A DNA stretch of 64,000 nucleotides from Alphaproteobacteria bacterium (GCA_016869735.1 VGDL01000009.1:16823-80822); one strand, 5' to 3'. Shown: positions 44,474 through 53,983, numbered from the stretch's first letter. Translations and numbers: made by a program. The notes: generated by a model not told the origin, from the sequence alone.

Positions 44474-45148
44474 ATGCTGAAAATGATCCGCGTTTTCGCC
44501 TTTCTGCTGATCGCCATTCTGGGCGGGCTATGGGGGCTTGCCTGGTATTTGCGCGCACCGGGGGAAGCGATGGGGGACGCGTTTCTGCGGCAATTGGCGC
44601 AGTTCGGGGGCGCGGATATGCCCGCGCCTTCTGCAGGTGGCGTGCAATTGCCGCAGGGCATCGCCCTTGGCGGCGCCTTCAGTTTGCAGGATCACACCGG
44701 CCAGCGCGTGACCGAACGCGCCTTCACGGGCAAGCTTGGCTTGATCTATTTCGGCTTCACCTATTGCCCTGATGTATGCCCAACGGAATTGGGCCTGATG
44801 GCATCGGCGCTTGATCTGCTGGGGCCTGATGCGGCGCGTGTGCTGCCCGTGCTGATTACGATAGACCCGGCGCGCGATACGCCGGCGGCTTTGGCCGATT
44901 ACGTTGCCCGCTTTCATCCGGCCTTGACCGGTTTGACCGGTACGGATGAAGAAATCGCCACAGCTGCGCGGGCGTTTCGCGTATATTATCGAAAGGTCAC
45001 CCCACCGGGTGCCAGCGACTATCTGATGGACCATTCATCCTTCATCTATTTGGTTGGGCCTGATGGCAGGGTGCGCCAGCTTTTCCGCCCCAATACGCCG
45101 CCTGAGACTATCGCGGCAGCCATTAAGGGGCAGCTACGGCAACTTTAA
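44474..45148 (+). CDS. SCO1/SenC family copper chaperone
   Basis: 224 residues. An N-terminal membrane anchor (VFAFLLIAILGGLWGLAWYL) leads to a thioredoxin-like domain. The copper ligands are in FTYCPDVCPTELG (CxxxC) and His in LMDHSSFIYLVG. Sco proteins deliver copper to the CuA centre of cytochrome oxidase or act as thiol reductases. No oxidase genes are in the window. The gene lies 7 bases after the flavoprotein gene, so the pair may have a shared redox role. Confidence 0.92.
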   Translation: MLKMIRVFAFLLIAILGGLWGLAWYLRAPGEAMGDAFLRQLAQFGGADMPAPSAGGVQLPQGIALGGAFSLQDHTGQRVTERAFTGKLGLIYFGFTYCPDVCPTELGLMASALDLLGPDAARVLPVLITIDPARDTPAALADYVARFHPALTGLTGTDEEIATAARAFRVYYRKVTPPGASDYLMDHSSFIYLVGPDGRVRQLFRPNTPPETIAAAIKGQLRQL

Positions 45149-45242
45149 CCTTTGGGCGACTTTCACGGCGAAAAGCTTTCTGATAACGGAATTGTTTACG
45201 GAAAGCCGAAGAAAAACTCGGAAGCTCAATGGGGAATGCTGG

Positions 45243-45524
45243 ATGGAAAACGATATCAGTGAGCGGGAAGGCGGTGCCGAACGGGGCGCATCTGCTGGCC
45301 CCAGGCACACAAGAAGATTGTCGGACAAGATTCTGATCGCCTTTCATCATGCGTGCGACCAATCTGATTTCGATGTGGCGAATGACCTGCTGCTGATCCT
45401 GGAAAAAATGTTGAAGCGGCCAAGCGCCGGCTCTGACACCAATCGCCGCAAAAGCATTGAAAGCCTGATCGCCGCGCATGAAAGGCTATGGCTGCTGCGC
45501 CATCCGGAAGCGCGCGATAGCTAA
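45243..45524 (+). CDS. Small conserved hypothetical protein
   Basis: 93 residues, function unknown. The C-terminal two thirds is helical and carries a pattern seen in alphaproteobacterial small proteins: KILIAFHHACDQSDFDVA, LLLILEKML and RRKSIESLIAAHERLWLLRH, with a disordered N-terminus. The start ATG 45243 has GGGGA 7 bases upstream. It is 94 bases after the sco gene and converges on trmN6, overlapping its stop by four bases. Confidence 0.65.
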   Translation: MENDISEREGGAERGASAGPRHTRRLSDKILIAFHHACDQSDFDVANDLLLILEKMLKRPSAGSDTNRRKSIESLIAAHERLWLLRHPEARDS

Positions 45525-46264
45525 TTCGCGTCGAAGGGCGCCGCGTCTCTCAGGATAGCCTCGGCGGCATCGGTAAAGCGGCCATCGGCTTCATGCAGCA
45601 CAAGGCCGGGCAGGATTTTCGCGGGGCTGCGCGCCCCCTTGCGGGCACGAAGCAGAACCCGCTTGGCGGCAACCCCGGCGCGGGGCCAAAGCGGCAGCAA
45701 TTCCACGGCGCCGAAGCCCGCCGCATGGATCGCGGCCACTGCCGCGTCAAACCGCGCGGCGGGTAGGATCAGGCTTAGGCTGCCGCGTGGCGCAATGGCG
45801 GCGGCCAGAAACCCAACCCAATCCGCCAAGCCAGGCCCTGCCTCATGCGTTGCGGCGCGGCGAATGGCGCCAGGCGGGGGCGTGCCGCCCGGCCAATAGG
45901 GCGGATTGGCAAAGCCATGCGCCACCGGGCCAAGCGCGCACGCCAGCGCCAGATCTGCGACGTCGCCGTGTTCGATGCGGGCATCAACCTTGGCCCGCGC
46001 GGCATTGTCCCGCGCCAGCGCCGCCATGGCCGCTTCACGTTCCACTGCGCGAATCGCAAGTCCCGGCACGCGGGCGGCGAGGCATAGAAACGCTGCGCCA
46101 CTGCCGGGGCCGGCTTCCAACACGGTCTCTCCCGGCTTGGCCGGCACAAAGGCGGCCAGCAGCACCGCATCCAAGCCGGCGCGGAAACCCTGGCGCGGCT
46201 GGCGCAGCGCCACACGGCCATTCAGCAAGTGATCTTCGGTGACATTCTCAGCACCTTCGGTCAC
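45521..46264 (-). CDS. trmN6: tRNA1(Val) A37 N6-methyltransferase TrmN6-like
   Basis: 247 residues. The SAM loop is VLEAGPGSGAAFLCLAAR (about 48-65), the acidic ligand follows in AVEREAAM, and HGFANPPYWPGG carries NPPY, the N6-adenine catalytic motif. TrmN6 methylates A37 of tRNA-Val in Escherichia coli; the close YfiC-type pattern supports this but a different RNA or DNA adenine target is possible. Its ATG overlaps the stop of the DUF2007 gene (ATGA). Confidence 0.88.
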   Translation of the reverse strand: MTEGAENVTEDHLLNGRVALRQPRQGFRAGLDAVLLAAFVPAKPGETVLEAGPGSGAAFLCLAARVPGLAIRAVEREAAMAALARDNAARAKVDARIEHGDVADLALACALGPVAHGFANPPYWPGGTPPPGAIRRAATHEAGPGLADWVGFLAAAIAPRGSLSLILPAARFDAAVAAIHAAGFGAVELLPLWPRAGVAAKRVLLRARKGARSPAKILPGLVLHEADGRFTDAAEAILRDAAPFDAN

Positions 46265-46476
46265 AGGCCCTCATCCTCACCCGCTTCCCGCAGGATGCGC
46301 TCAGCCGCGGCGGCATCTTCATCGCGCACGGCCAAGCGGCGCGGGAAGGCGCCGATCCCGCCTTCAACCGCGCTGATATGCTGATCGAGCAGCACGGCTT
46401 CGATACCGGCATCCTTGAGCAAGGCTTGCAGGAAGCCAAGCCGGATCGGGTTATTGCTGCGAAGCAGAACGCGCAT
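46261..46476 (-). CDS. DUF2007 domain protein
   Basis: 71 residues. One DUF2007 domain, a small alpha/beta fold called a putative signal-transducing protein: MRVLLRSNNPIRLGFLQALLK, EAVLLDQHISAVEG and ERILREAGEDEG. Function unknown. ATG 46476 is preferred; the longer upstream frame has shadow-like composition. It is the first gene of a two-gene unit with trmN6, divergent from ispB. Confidence 0.82.
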   Translation of the reverse strand: MRVLLRSNNPIRLGFLQALLKDAGIEAVLLDQHISAVEGGIGAFPRRLAVRDEDAAAAERILREAGEDEGL

Positions 46477-46560
46477 GGGAAAGCCTTTCCACCGGTCCTT
46501 TCGCTTGCCGGTCCGACATGTGGCGCCTATGGTGCGCCGCGCAATCAAAGGTGAGCAAGA

Positions 46561-47586
46561 GTGGACTTAGCGCCGCAGCAATTCCCTGGCGAGGATCGGG
46601 GGCGGGGGGAAGATGCCCTGGCCGCGCTGACGGCGCTTGTGCAGGATGATCTGGAAGCCTGTAACCGCCTGATTGTGGAACGGATGCAAAGCCCGGTCGC
46701 GCTGATCCCGCAATTAGCGGCGCATCTGGTCGCTGCTGGTGGGAAAAGGCTGCGGCCGCTTTTGACTTTGGCTGCTGCCAGCCTTTGTGACTATCGCGGC
46801 GAGAGGCATATCTCGCTCGCGGCTTGTGTGGAATTTATCCATACCGCGACACTGCTGCATGATGATGTTGTGGATGAAAGCGCTCTGCGGCGCGGGCAGG
46901 CCAGCGCCAATGCGCTGTTTGGCAATAAGGCTTCCGTGCTGGTGGGCGATTTCCTGTTCGCCCGCGCCTTTCAATTGATGGTGGCCGATGGGTCGCTTGA
47001 AGTGCTGCGCATCCTTTCCACCGCCGCGGCCACGATTGCCGAAGGTGAAGTGCTGCAATTGATGACGCAGAATGATACCGCGACCACGGAAGACCAGTAT
47101 CTGGCGGTGATTGAAGGCAAGACCGCAGCACTTTTTGCTGCTGCGACCGAAGTGGGCGCCGTGATTGCGGATCGGCCCCGCGCGGAACAGACCGCACTTT
47201 GCGATTACGGCGGCGCGCTTGGGATTGCTTTTCAATTGGTGGATGACGCGCTGGATTACGCCGCCAATCAAGCAGCGCTTGGCAAGACTGTGGGCGATGA
47301 TTTCCGGGAGGGGAAAATTACCCTGCCGGTATTGCTCGCTTTCGCGCGCGGTTCGGAAGAAGAACGCGGTTTTTGGCGCCGTGTGCTGGAAGAAGGCGAT
47401 CAGCAGGAAGCCGATCTGGCCACTGCCATGGCACTGATGACAAAATACGACACGATTGGTGAGACAATCGCCCGCGCGCGGCGCTATGGCGACAAGGCGA
47501 TTGCAGCCTTGGATGTTTTCCCCGATAGCCAGGCGCGCCGCGCCATGGTGGAAGTGGTGCGGTTTTGCATTGACCGGGCGCGGTAG
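46561..47586 (+). CDS. ispB: Polyprenyl diphosphate synthase (octaprenyl/decaprenyl, IspB family)
   Basis: 341 residues. The first aspartate-rich motif LLHDDVVD and the second QLVDDALDY, with GGKRLRPLLTL, are those of long-chain trans-prenyl synthases that make the ubiquinone side chain. The residues two and more before the first motif (FIHTATLLHDD) are small, as expected for long products. The start is GTG 46561 with AAGGTGAG about 7 bases upstream. It converges with the O-antigen ligase gene, with 4 bases between stops. Confidence 0.94.
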   Translation: MDLAPQQFPGEDRGRGEDALAALTALVQDDLEACNRLIVERMQSPVALIPQLAAHLVAAGGKRLRPLLTLAAASLCDYRGERHISLAACVEFIHTATLLHDDVVDESALRRGQASANALFGNKASVLVGDFLFARAFQLMVADGSLEVLRILSTAAATIAEGEVLQLMTQNDTATTEDQYLAVIEGKTAALFAAATEVGAVIADRPRAEQTALCDYGGALGIAFQLVDDALDYAANQAALGKTVGDDFREGKITLPVLLAFARGSEEERGFWRRVLEEGDQQEADLATAMALMTKYDTIGETIARARRYGDKAIAALDVFPDSQARRAMVEVVRFCIDRAR

Positions 47587-47590
47587 AAAT

Positions 47591-48784
47591 TCAGGCGCGT
47601 CGCGGCACCAGCATCAACGCCACCATCGCTAGCAATAGGCTCGCGACCCACCAGGCCTGCCATAGCCCAAAGGACAGCATCCCGGTCACAGCGGCGGAGG
47701 CGAGCATCCCAGCGCCCACGGCTGGTGCGGCGCTGCGTGACGCTGCAACACCAAGCGCCAGCACCAGCGCCGCGCCGATCAGCGCGCCAATGCCGCCCAA
47801 TTCCAGCCAAAGCTGCAGCGCGCCGTTATGCGGGTGCAGCGGCATCACTTCCACATGGGGATTGGCCAGAAATTCGCGCTGCGCCGGGGCCTTGATGTTC
47901 AGCTGATCAAGCGTTGCGGCATCGGGCCGCGCGCGGCCGCCCGGCATGGCACGACTGGCTTCCAGCCCCCAGCCGGTGATGGGCTTTTCGGCAATGCGCT
48001 TTGCGGCGAAATCCCAAATCACCAGCCGATGCACCGCCGAAAGCGGGAGATTGGCCGAGGGGATATGGGGGATCAGCCCGACCAGCAGCGGCATGGCCAG
48101 GATGGCCAAAGCCACCATTGCCCCGACCAATCGCGGCATCAGGCGCGGTGCGGCGAGGCTGAGTGCCGCCGCGCCCAGCCCGGCAATCATCGCCAGCCGC
48201 GCGGTTTCCCCAGGCAGCGCCATCAACACGCCAGCCCCCAGCACCAGCAAGGCCGCACGCGCAATCCAAGGCCAGGGCAGGGCGAATGCCATTGGCAGCA
48301 ACAATGCCATGAGCGATGCCGCCGGCTTCAGCCCGAACATGAGCGCTTCCGGCTTTTCCTTGAGGCCACGCACGGCAGCGCGCAAGGCGTTGCCGCTTTG
48401 CCAATCGGCGAAAGCGGCCGCAAGGCCAAAAACCAGCCCAAAGCCGATCCAGGGCAACAGCCGCGCCCCTTGCGCGGCCCCCGCCGCCCCATGCGCCAGC
48501 AGCATCATCGCGGCCAAGGTCACGGCCAGCAGCGCCGCGCGCCCAGGATCCGGCGCCCAAAGCGAGGTGATGGCCCCCCAGCCGGTCAGCGCCAGCCCGA
48601 GCAGCAGCACCGTGCCTTGCGGCAGGCCCGGCCGCCAACCCGCGCGCCAGCCAAGCCCAAGCGTGATGGCCATGGGGATCAAGGCGAGCGGCGCCATGGC
48701 CTTGGATTGCAGCACCGCAACAAAGGGCGCGGTAATCAGGGCAATGGCAAGCGGCAGGCTGGGATGCGACATGATCAGTGGCAT
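47591..48784 (-). CDS. O-antigen ligase family membrane protein
   Basis: 397 residues with about ten to twelve hydrophobic segments. The Wzy_C/WaaL-type pattern is present: HRLVIWDFAAKRIAEKPITGWGLEASRAM in the large periplasmic loop and HPHNGALQLWLELGGIGALIGA after it, with the conserved His. Such proteins join O-antigen to lipid A-core or polymerise polysaccharide. No other lipopolysaccharide gene is adjacent. ATG 48784 is taken; ATG 48772 is equally possible. Confidence 0.85.
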   Translation of the reverse strand: MPLIMSHPSLPLAIALITAPFVAVLQSKAMAPLALIPMAITLGLGWRAGWRPGLPQGTVLLLGLALTGWGAITSLWAPDPGRAALLAVTLAAMMLLAHGAAGAAQGARLLPWIGFGLVFGLAAAFADWQSGNALRAAVRGLKEKPEALMFGLKPAASLMALLLPMAFALPWPWIARAALLVLGAGVLMALPGETARLAMIAGLGAAALSLAAPRLMPRLVGAMVALAILAMPLLVGLIPHIPSANLPLSAVHRLVIWDFAAKRIAEKPITGWGLEASRAMPGGRARPDAATLDQLNIKAPAQREFLANPHVEVMPLHPHNGALQLWLELGGIGALIGAALVLALGVAASRSAAPAVGAGMLASAAVTGMLSFGLWQAWWVASLLLAMVALMLVPRRA

Positions 48785-48891
48785 TAAGCCAGATCGGCTT
48801 CGGGCGAAACCGTGAACTGGGCAGACCCCGCCGCTTAAGGGGTGGGTGTTACGCTGTTATGGCATCAAAGGAAGTGGTGATGGTGGCGCGC

Positions 48892-49353
48892 TTATTCGCC
48901 CGCCACACCACTCCGTGCTACCGCCTGGGCCTGGGCGGCCAAAGCGCGCGCCATTTGGCTGAGCGCTTCCTGGTGCTTGTCATTGTCAATCAACGCGAAA
49001 TTGCGCGCGAGTTCCAGGCACATGCGCTGGCGCTGCGACATGGAAGGGTCAACGGTTTCGGATTTCAGTCCTTCGAAAAACCAGGAAATCGGCACGCCCA
49101 GCACCTGCGCAATGCCATAAAGCCGGCCGGCAGAAATGCGGTTCAGCCCGCGTTCATATTTATGCGCCTGCTGATAGGTAACGCCGATCATCTTGGCCAA
49201 TTGCTGCTGCGACAGGCCAAGCATTGTGCGCCTTTCACGAATGCGGGCCCCCACATGCTTATCAGCCGCATTGGCCCTTTGGGGGGAGACCACTTCGGCG
49301 ACACCACCATTACCCTGGCGGAAAGATTCGGCAATTTCGACGATGCTGTCCAT
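48892..49353 (-). CDS. XRE-family transcriptional regulator
   Basis: 153 residues. A Cro/C1-type helix-turn-helix at about 35-92 (IRERRTMLGLSQQQLAKMIGVTY, YERGLNRISAGRLYGIAQVL, ISWFFEG) is followed by a helical C-terminus. Chromosomal alphaproteobacteria have such stand-alone regulators of unknown target. The N-terminal 30 residues are flexible. ATG 49353 is chosen over the TTG before it. It lies 102 bases downstream of phaR on the same strand, so it may be read from the phaR promoter. Confidence 0.9.
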   Translation of the reverse strand: MDSIVEIAESFRQGNGGVAEVVSPQRANAADKHVGARIRERRTMLGLSQQQLAKMIGVTYQQAHKYERGLNRISAGRLYGIAQVLGVPISWFFEGLKSETVDPSMSQRQRMCLELARNFALIDNDKHQEALSQMARALAAQAQAVARSGVAGE

Positions 49354-49455
49354 CAACCCGATTCCTCAGCGGGGCATCATGCCCCCTACTGGGTGCGGAT
49401 TATGCGTGGGATTGATGATCAAGCGGTGAAGATGCGCCTCAAAAAAGCTACGCGA

Positions 49456-50052
49456 TCAGCCCTTCATGCGCGATTTGATGGCCGATAATTCGCCGCGCAG
49501 TGTCTCAATTTCTTTCCTTAACGCCTCGGTTTCATCACTGCCTGCGTTTTCCTCGCGTCGCGCGAAAGGGGTAAACAAACTCATCGCGCGTTCCATCATG
49601 GCGATATTCTGCTTGCCAACTTCCTGCATGTTCGAAACACCCGCCGGGAAGGGCATGAAGCCGCCCATCGTCTTGCTGAGTGTATCGCGCATCTGTTCCT
49701 GTTGCTGCGTGAAGGACGCCATGGCGGCTTCCAGGTAACGCGGCACCAGCGATTGCAGATTATCGCCATAAAGCCCGATCAATTGCCGAAGCACCGAAGT
49801 GGGCAACATATTCTGCCCCTTGCCTTCCTGTTCCACGATGATCTGCGTCAGCACGCTGCGGGTCAGATCCTCACCGGATTTGGCGTCATAGACCACGAAA
49901 TCCCGGCCATCGCGGACCATGGCGGCCAGATCATCCAAAGTGACATAGGATGAGGTTTCAGTGTTGTAGAGACGACGATTCGCGTATTTCTTGACAACAA
50001 TCGGGGGCAGCGCCTTCTGCTCGCCGGGTTCGGGGGATTGACGACCAGACAT
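49456..50052 (-). CDS. phaR: Polyhydroxyalkanoate synthesis repressor PhaR
   Basis: 198 residues. The N-terminal PHB/PHA accumulation-regulator DNA-binding domain is diagnostic: IVVKKYANRRLYNTETSSYVTLDDLAAMV. A second domain (LTQIIVEQEGKGQNMLP, LRQLIGLYGDNLQ) binds granules, and a C-terminal coiled coil follows. PhaR represses phasin and its own gene until PHB granules titrate it. It diverges from the PhaC-like gene, with a TTGCA-N-TGCAA repeat between. Confidence 0.95.
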   Translation of the reverse strand: MSGRQSPEPGEQKALPPIVVKKYANRRLYNTETSSYVTLDDLAAMVRDGRDFVVYDAKSGEDLTRSVLTQIIVEQEGKGQNMLPTSVLRQLIGLYGDNLQSLVPRYLEAAMASFTQQQEQMRDTLSKTMGGFMPFPAGVSNMQEVGKQNIAMMERAMSLFTPFARREENAGSDETEALRKEIETLRGELSAIKSRMKG

Positions 50053-50122
50053 GGGTGCTTGCCTCGGCTTCTTTGGTTCTGGATTGGACCTAGCACGTTA
50101 CATAACGCAAAGCGAAAGCCTG

Positions 50123-50133
50123 TTGCAGTGCAA
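50123..50133. promoter_or_regulatory. Candidate PhaR operator
   Basis: TTGCAGTGCAA is a perfect inverted repeat (TTGCA, one base, TGCAA) placed 71 bases upstream of phaR and 57 upstream of the PhaC-like start. PhaR proteins are known to bind TGC-rich repeats upstream of phaR and phasin genes, so autorepression is likely. Confidence 0.55.
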
Positions 50134-50189
50134 AAACGCGCGCTGCGGGTCATATCGCGCCGTTGCGGATGCGGCTATAAGCCCATGTG

Positions 50190-51609
50190 ATGGCTGGCCC
50201 CGAGGATCTCGAAAAGCTTGCGGAAGACTGGATCGCGCTCTGGCAGAGCGAGGTCGCCGGGCTTGCCGCCGATCCCGAGCTTGCGGAACGCTGGGCGGCT
50301 TTCGCGTCACTGGGGGCGGCATGGTTCCGGGCAGCGGCGCAATTCAGCAAACCCTTTACGCCAGGGGCAAGCCAGCATGACAGCACCGCTGCGCCGCCGC
50401 GGCCCGCGCCCGCTGCCGCTCCATCTGGGGCTGGCGGGGATACGGGCCATGGCGGCAGCGGGGGCGCTGCCCGGGATGCCATGGCCGAACGGCTCGCCAC
50501 CCTGGAACGGCGCCTGGCCGATCTCGAAAGCGGGGCAGGCGGAGGCAGCGCGCATCAGCGCCGCCCTCGCCAGCGCCGGCCACGCGCCTGAGGCGTTTCG
50601 CGGCGCGGTTCTGAACCGACTGTTGCGGGCGGATCGGGCGCTGGTGGCGGGGCTCGCGGCCTATCGGCGCCACCCGTTTGAGCGTCAGGCCCCGCCGGTG
50701 CCGGCCATTTGGGCCGAGGAAGACAGCAAATTGCTGAATTATGGCGGGCAGGGGCCATGCGTGGTCTTTGTGCCTTCCCTGGTGAACCGCGCTTATGTGC
50801 TTGATCTGATGCCGGAAGCTTCCCTGCTGCGCTGGCTGCCGGGGCAGGGGTTTCGCACCCTATTGCTGGATTGGGGCTGGCCCGGAGAGGCTGAGCGCCA
50901 TTTCACCCTGACCGATTATATCGCAGGCCGACTGGAACGCGCGCTGATGGCGGCGCCTGGCCCGGTGATCCTTGCGGGCTATTGCATGGGGGGCTTGCTT
51001 GGCCTCGCACTCGCCTTGCGCCGGCCGGATTTGGTGCGCGGCCTGGCGCTGCTGGCAACGCCTTGGGATTTCCATGCGGGGCCGGATGGTGAAGCACGGG
51101 CGCGCGCCGCGGCAGCTGCCCTGCCGGGGCTGGAAGCGCTGATGGAACCCACCGGCGCGCTGCCGGTGGATGTGCTGCAAACCCTGTTTGCCAGTCTTGA
51201 TCCCTTCGGCATTGCTGAGAAGTTCCGGGGTTTTGGCCGGCTTGACCAGGCATCCCCCGCCGCGCGGCGCTTTGTGGCGCTGGAGGATTGGCTGAATGAT
51301 GGCGTGCCGCTGGCCGCCCCGGTCGCGCGGCAATGCATTGGCGGCTGGTATGGGCGCAATGAACCGGCGGGTCTTGCGTGGCGCGTCGCCGGGCAGGCGG
51401 TGGACCCGGCACTGTGGCAAGGCCCGGCCTTCGCCGCCATTCCGCATCGGGACCGCATTGTGCCACCCGCTTCTGGCCTGGCGCTGACGGAGCGCTTGCG
51501 TCAGGTCAAGCTGCATATGGCGCCAGCCGGACATATCGGCATGGTCGCCGGCATTGCGGCCGAAACCGCCCTGTGGCAGCCCTTGCGCGACTGGATGCGC
51601 GGTTTGTGA
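50190..51609 (+). CDS. PhaC-like alpha/beta hydrolase (polyhydroxyalkanoate synthase family), frameshifted
   Basis: Two frames have to be joined. The N-terminal part (ATG 50190) encodes EDLEKLAEDWIALWQSE and an Ala/Pro linker ending in a short coiled coil (MAERLATLERRLADLES), then drifts into a non-protein tail. From about 50536 another frame gives the hydrolase: LLNYGGQGPCVVFVPSLVN, the lipase-box-like LAGYCMGGLLG with Cys as in PHA synthases, and His in PAGHIGM. Removing one G from the run 50532-50535 joins them into 472 residues. PHA synthases polymerise 3-hydroxyacyl-CoA. The hydrolase frame alone opens at 50218, but its first 100 residues look like shadow. phaA follows on the same strand. 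Confidence 0.75.
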
Positions 51610-51652
51610 TACCAAGCCGCAAATGACCCATTCTTGAGGAAGAACACCCCCC

Positions 51653-52825
51653 ATGACTGAAATCGTCATCGCTTCTGCCGCCCGCACGCCGGTTGGCGCC
51701 TTCAACGGGGCTTTTGCCTCCATGTCCGCGCATGCGCTGGGCACGGTTGCCATCAAGGCCGCCATGGAACGCGCGCGCATTGAAGGCGCTGAAGTGGATG
51801 AGGTTATTCTGGGCCAGATTCTGGCGGCGGGCGCGGGGCAGAACCCAGCGCGTCAGGCTTCGGTGAATGCCGGTATTCCGGTGGAACACACGGCCTTTGG
51901 CATCAATCAGCTTTGCGGTTCGGGCTTGCGCGCTGTTGCCTTGGCGGCGCAGCAGATTGCGACCGGCGATGCGCGCATTGTGGTGGCCGGCGGTCAGGAA
52001 AGCATGACGCAAGCACCCCATGCACAGCAGCTGCGCGCCGGGCAGAAAATGGGTGATCTTTCCCTGATGGATACCATGCTCCGCGATGGGCTTATGGATG
52101 CCTTCCATGGCTATCACATGGGCAATACGGCGGAGAATGTCGCCCGCGCCTTCCAGATCACGCGCGATGAGCAGGATCAATTCGCCTTCAATTCGCAGCG
52201 CAAGGCGGGCGAGGCGATGGCCGCCGGACGCTTTGCCGATGAAATCACGCCCGTCACCGTGAAGGGCCGCAAGGGCGATGTGGTTGTGTCTTCCGATGAA
52301 TATCCGAAGCCGGATACAACGATGGAAATCCTGGGCAAGCTCCGCCCCGCCTTCGCCAAGGATGGGTCCGTCACCGCCGGCAATGCTTCCGGCATCAATG
52401 ATGGCGCGGCGGCGGTGGTGGTGATGACGGGCGCGGAAGCCGCCAAGCGCGGCATCACGCCGCTGGCGCGCATTGTGTCCTGGGCGACGGCGGGTGTTGA
52501 TCCTTCCATCATGGGCACCGGCCCCATCCCAGCTTCGCGCAAGGCTTTGGCCAAGGCGGGTTGGAAGATTGATGACCTGGACTTGATCGAAGCCAATGAG
52601 GCTTTCGCCGCGCAGGCGATTGCCGTGAATAAGGACCTCGGCTGGGATACCAGCAAGGTGAATGTGAATGGCGGCGCGATTGCGATTGGCCACCCGATCG
52701 GCGCTTCCGGTGCGCGCGTGCTGACGACCCTTTTGTTTGAAATGCAAAAGCGTGGCGCGAAGAAGGCGCTGGCGACGCTGTGCATCGGCGGCGGCATGGG
52801 CGTTGCCATGTGCCTGGAACGGTAA
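51653..52825 (+). CDS. phaA: Acetyl-CoA C-acetyltransferase (beta-ketothiolase)
   Basis: 390 residues, the biosynthetic thiolase that condenses two acetyl-CoA for PHB. The acylated Cys is in [10 protein letters not shown] (about residue 88), the GxxxNxGxGG region reads [16 protein letters not shown] with the His, and the last motif [11 protein letters not shown] has the second Cys. It follows the PhaC-like gene by 43 bases and probably shares its transcript. GAGGAA lies ahead of the ATG. A strong terminator ends the unit; no phaB is present. Confidence 0.93.
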   Translation: MTEIVIASAARTPVGAFNGAFASMSAHALGTVAIKAAMERARIEGAEVDEVILGQILAAGAGQNPARQASVNAGIPVEHTAFGINQLCGSGLRAVALAAQQIATGDARIVVAGGQESMTQAPHAQQLRAGQKMGDLSLMDTMLRDGLMDAFHGYHMGNTAENVARAFQITRDEQDQFAFNSQRKAGEAMAAGRFADEITPVTVKGRKGDVVVSSDEYPKPDTTMEILGKLRPAFAKDGSVTAGNASGINDGAAAVVVMTGAEAAKRGITPLARIVSWATAGVDPSIMGTGPIPASRKALAKAGWKIDDLDLIEANEAFAAQAIAVNKDLGWDTSKVNVNGGAIAIGHPIGASGARVLTTLLFEMQKRGAKKALATLCIGGGMGVAMCLER

Positions 52826-52860
52826 GTTTAAGTTTCGGCGTCTGACGCCAAAGGAAAAGG

Positions 52861-52892
52861 GCTCGCCGGTATGATCCGGCGAGCGCTTTTTT
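52861..52892. terminator. Rho-independent terminator after phaA
   Basis: GCTCGCCGG pairs with CCGGCGAGC around TATGAT, followed by GC and six T; on the other strand the preceding AAAAGGG supplies a short T-run, so it may stop the converging tartrate-dehydrogenase-type gene as well. A second small hairpin (GGCGT-CTG-ACGCC) lies at 52837-52849. Confidence 0.9.
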
Positions 52893-52909
52893 GCGTTAAC
52901 TTCGGTTGA

Positions 52910-53983
52910 TCAGAACTTCGATACGGCTTCGGCGATGGCGCGGCCCACATCTTCTGTGCCGGCCTGCCCGCCCATGTCGCGCGTGCGCGGCCCGCCTTCC
53001 GCCAGCAGCTTTTCAATCACGGCCAGGATCGCATCGGCGGCCTGCTTTTCGCCGAGGTGTTCCAGCATGATCGCCCCCGACCAGATCTGCCCGATCGGGT
53101 TGCAGATGAACTTGCCCGCAATATCCGGCGCGCTGCCATGGACGGGTTCGAACATGGAAGGAAAGTGCTTTTCGGGATTGATATTCGCACTGGCCGCAAT
53201 GCCGATGGAACCCGCCACTGCCGGCCCAAGGTCTGACAGGATATCGCCGAACAGGTTGGACCCCACCACCACATCAAACCAATCCGGATGCTGCACGAAA
53301 TGGGCGCAGAGGATATCAATGTGGAATTGGTCCGTCGTGATGCCCGGATAATTCTTGGCCATTTCGGCGAAGCGTTCATCCCAATAGGGCATGGTGAAAG
53401 TGATGCCATTGGATTTCGTGGCACTCGTTACCTTCTTGCGCGCGCGGGTCTGGGCCAATTCAAAAGCGTAGCGCAGCACGCGGTCCACGCCGATGCGGGT
53501 GAAGACACTTTCTTGGGAGACGAATTCGCGGTCCGTGCCCGCAAACATGCGCCCGCCGCTGGAAGAATACTCGCCTTCCGTGTTTTCGCGCACCACGATG
53601 AAATCAATATCCTTGGGACCACGATTCGCGAGCGGCGTGGTAGCCCCCGGCAGCAACCGACACGGACGCAAATTCACATATTGGTCGAAGCCGCGGCGGA
53701 TCGGGATAAGCAAACCCCAAAGCGAGACATGGTCCGGCACGCCGGGCCAGCCCACAGCACCCAGGAAAATGCTGTCGCTATCCTTCAGCCGATCCATGCC
53801 ATCATCCGGCATCATCTTGCCGGTTTTGGTATAGGTTTCGCAGGACCAATCGTAATGCGTCAGTTCCAATTCAAAACCGAAGCGCCGCGCCGCGGCATCC
53901 AGCACGCGAAGCCCCTCGGGCGTGGTTTCCTTGCCAATGCCATCCCCGGGGATGACGGCGATACGATGCTTGCGTGTGGCCAT
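52910..53983 (-). CDS. Tartrate dehydrogenase / D-malate dehydrogenase (isocitrate-IPMDH family)
   Basis: 357 residues of the NAD-dependent beta-decarboxylating dehydrogenase family. N-terminal IAVIPGDGIGKETTPEG, NLRPCRLLPG, the VVRENTEGEYSS substrate motif, the KSNGITFTMPYWDE lysine region and DILSDLGPAVAGSIG with the metal-binding Asp pair. The sequence is of the TtuC/DmlA class rather than LeuB: the substrate loop has GLLIPIRRGFDQY. Substrate (tartrate, D-malate or isopropylmalate) is therefore inferred. It converges with phaA, sharing the terminator. Confidence 0.88.
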   Translation of the reverse strand: MATRKHRIAVIPGDGIGKETTPEGLRVLDAAARRFGFELELTHYDWSCETYTKTGKMMPDDGMDRLKDSDSIFLGAVGWPGVPDHVSLWGLLIPIRRGFDQYVNLRPCRLLPGATTPLANRGPKDIDFIVVRENTEGEYSSSGGRMFAGTDREFVSQESVFTRIGVDRVLRYAFELAQTRARKKVTSATKSNGITFTMPYWDERFAEMAKNYPGITTDQFHIDILCAHFVQHPDWFDVVVGSNLFGDILSDLGPAVAGSIGIAASANINPEKHFPSMFEPVHGSAPDIAGKFICNPIGQIWSGAIMLEHLGEKQAADAILAVIEKLLAEGGPRTRDMGGQAGTEDVGRAIAEAVSKF

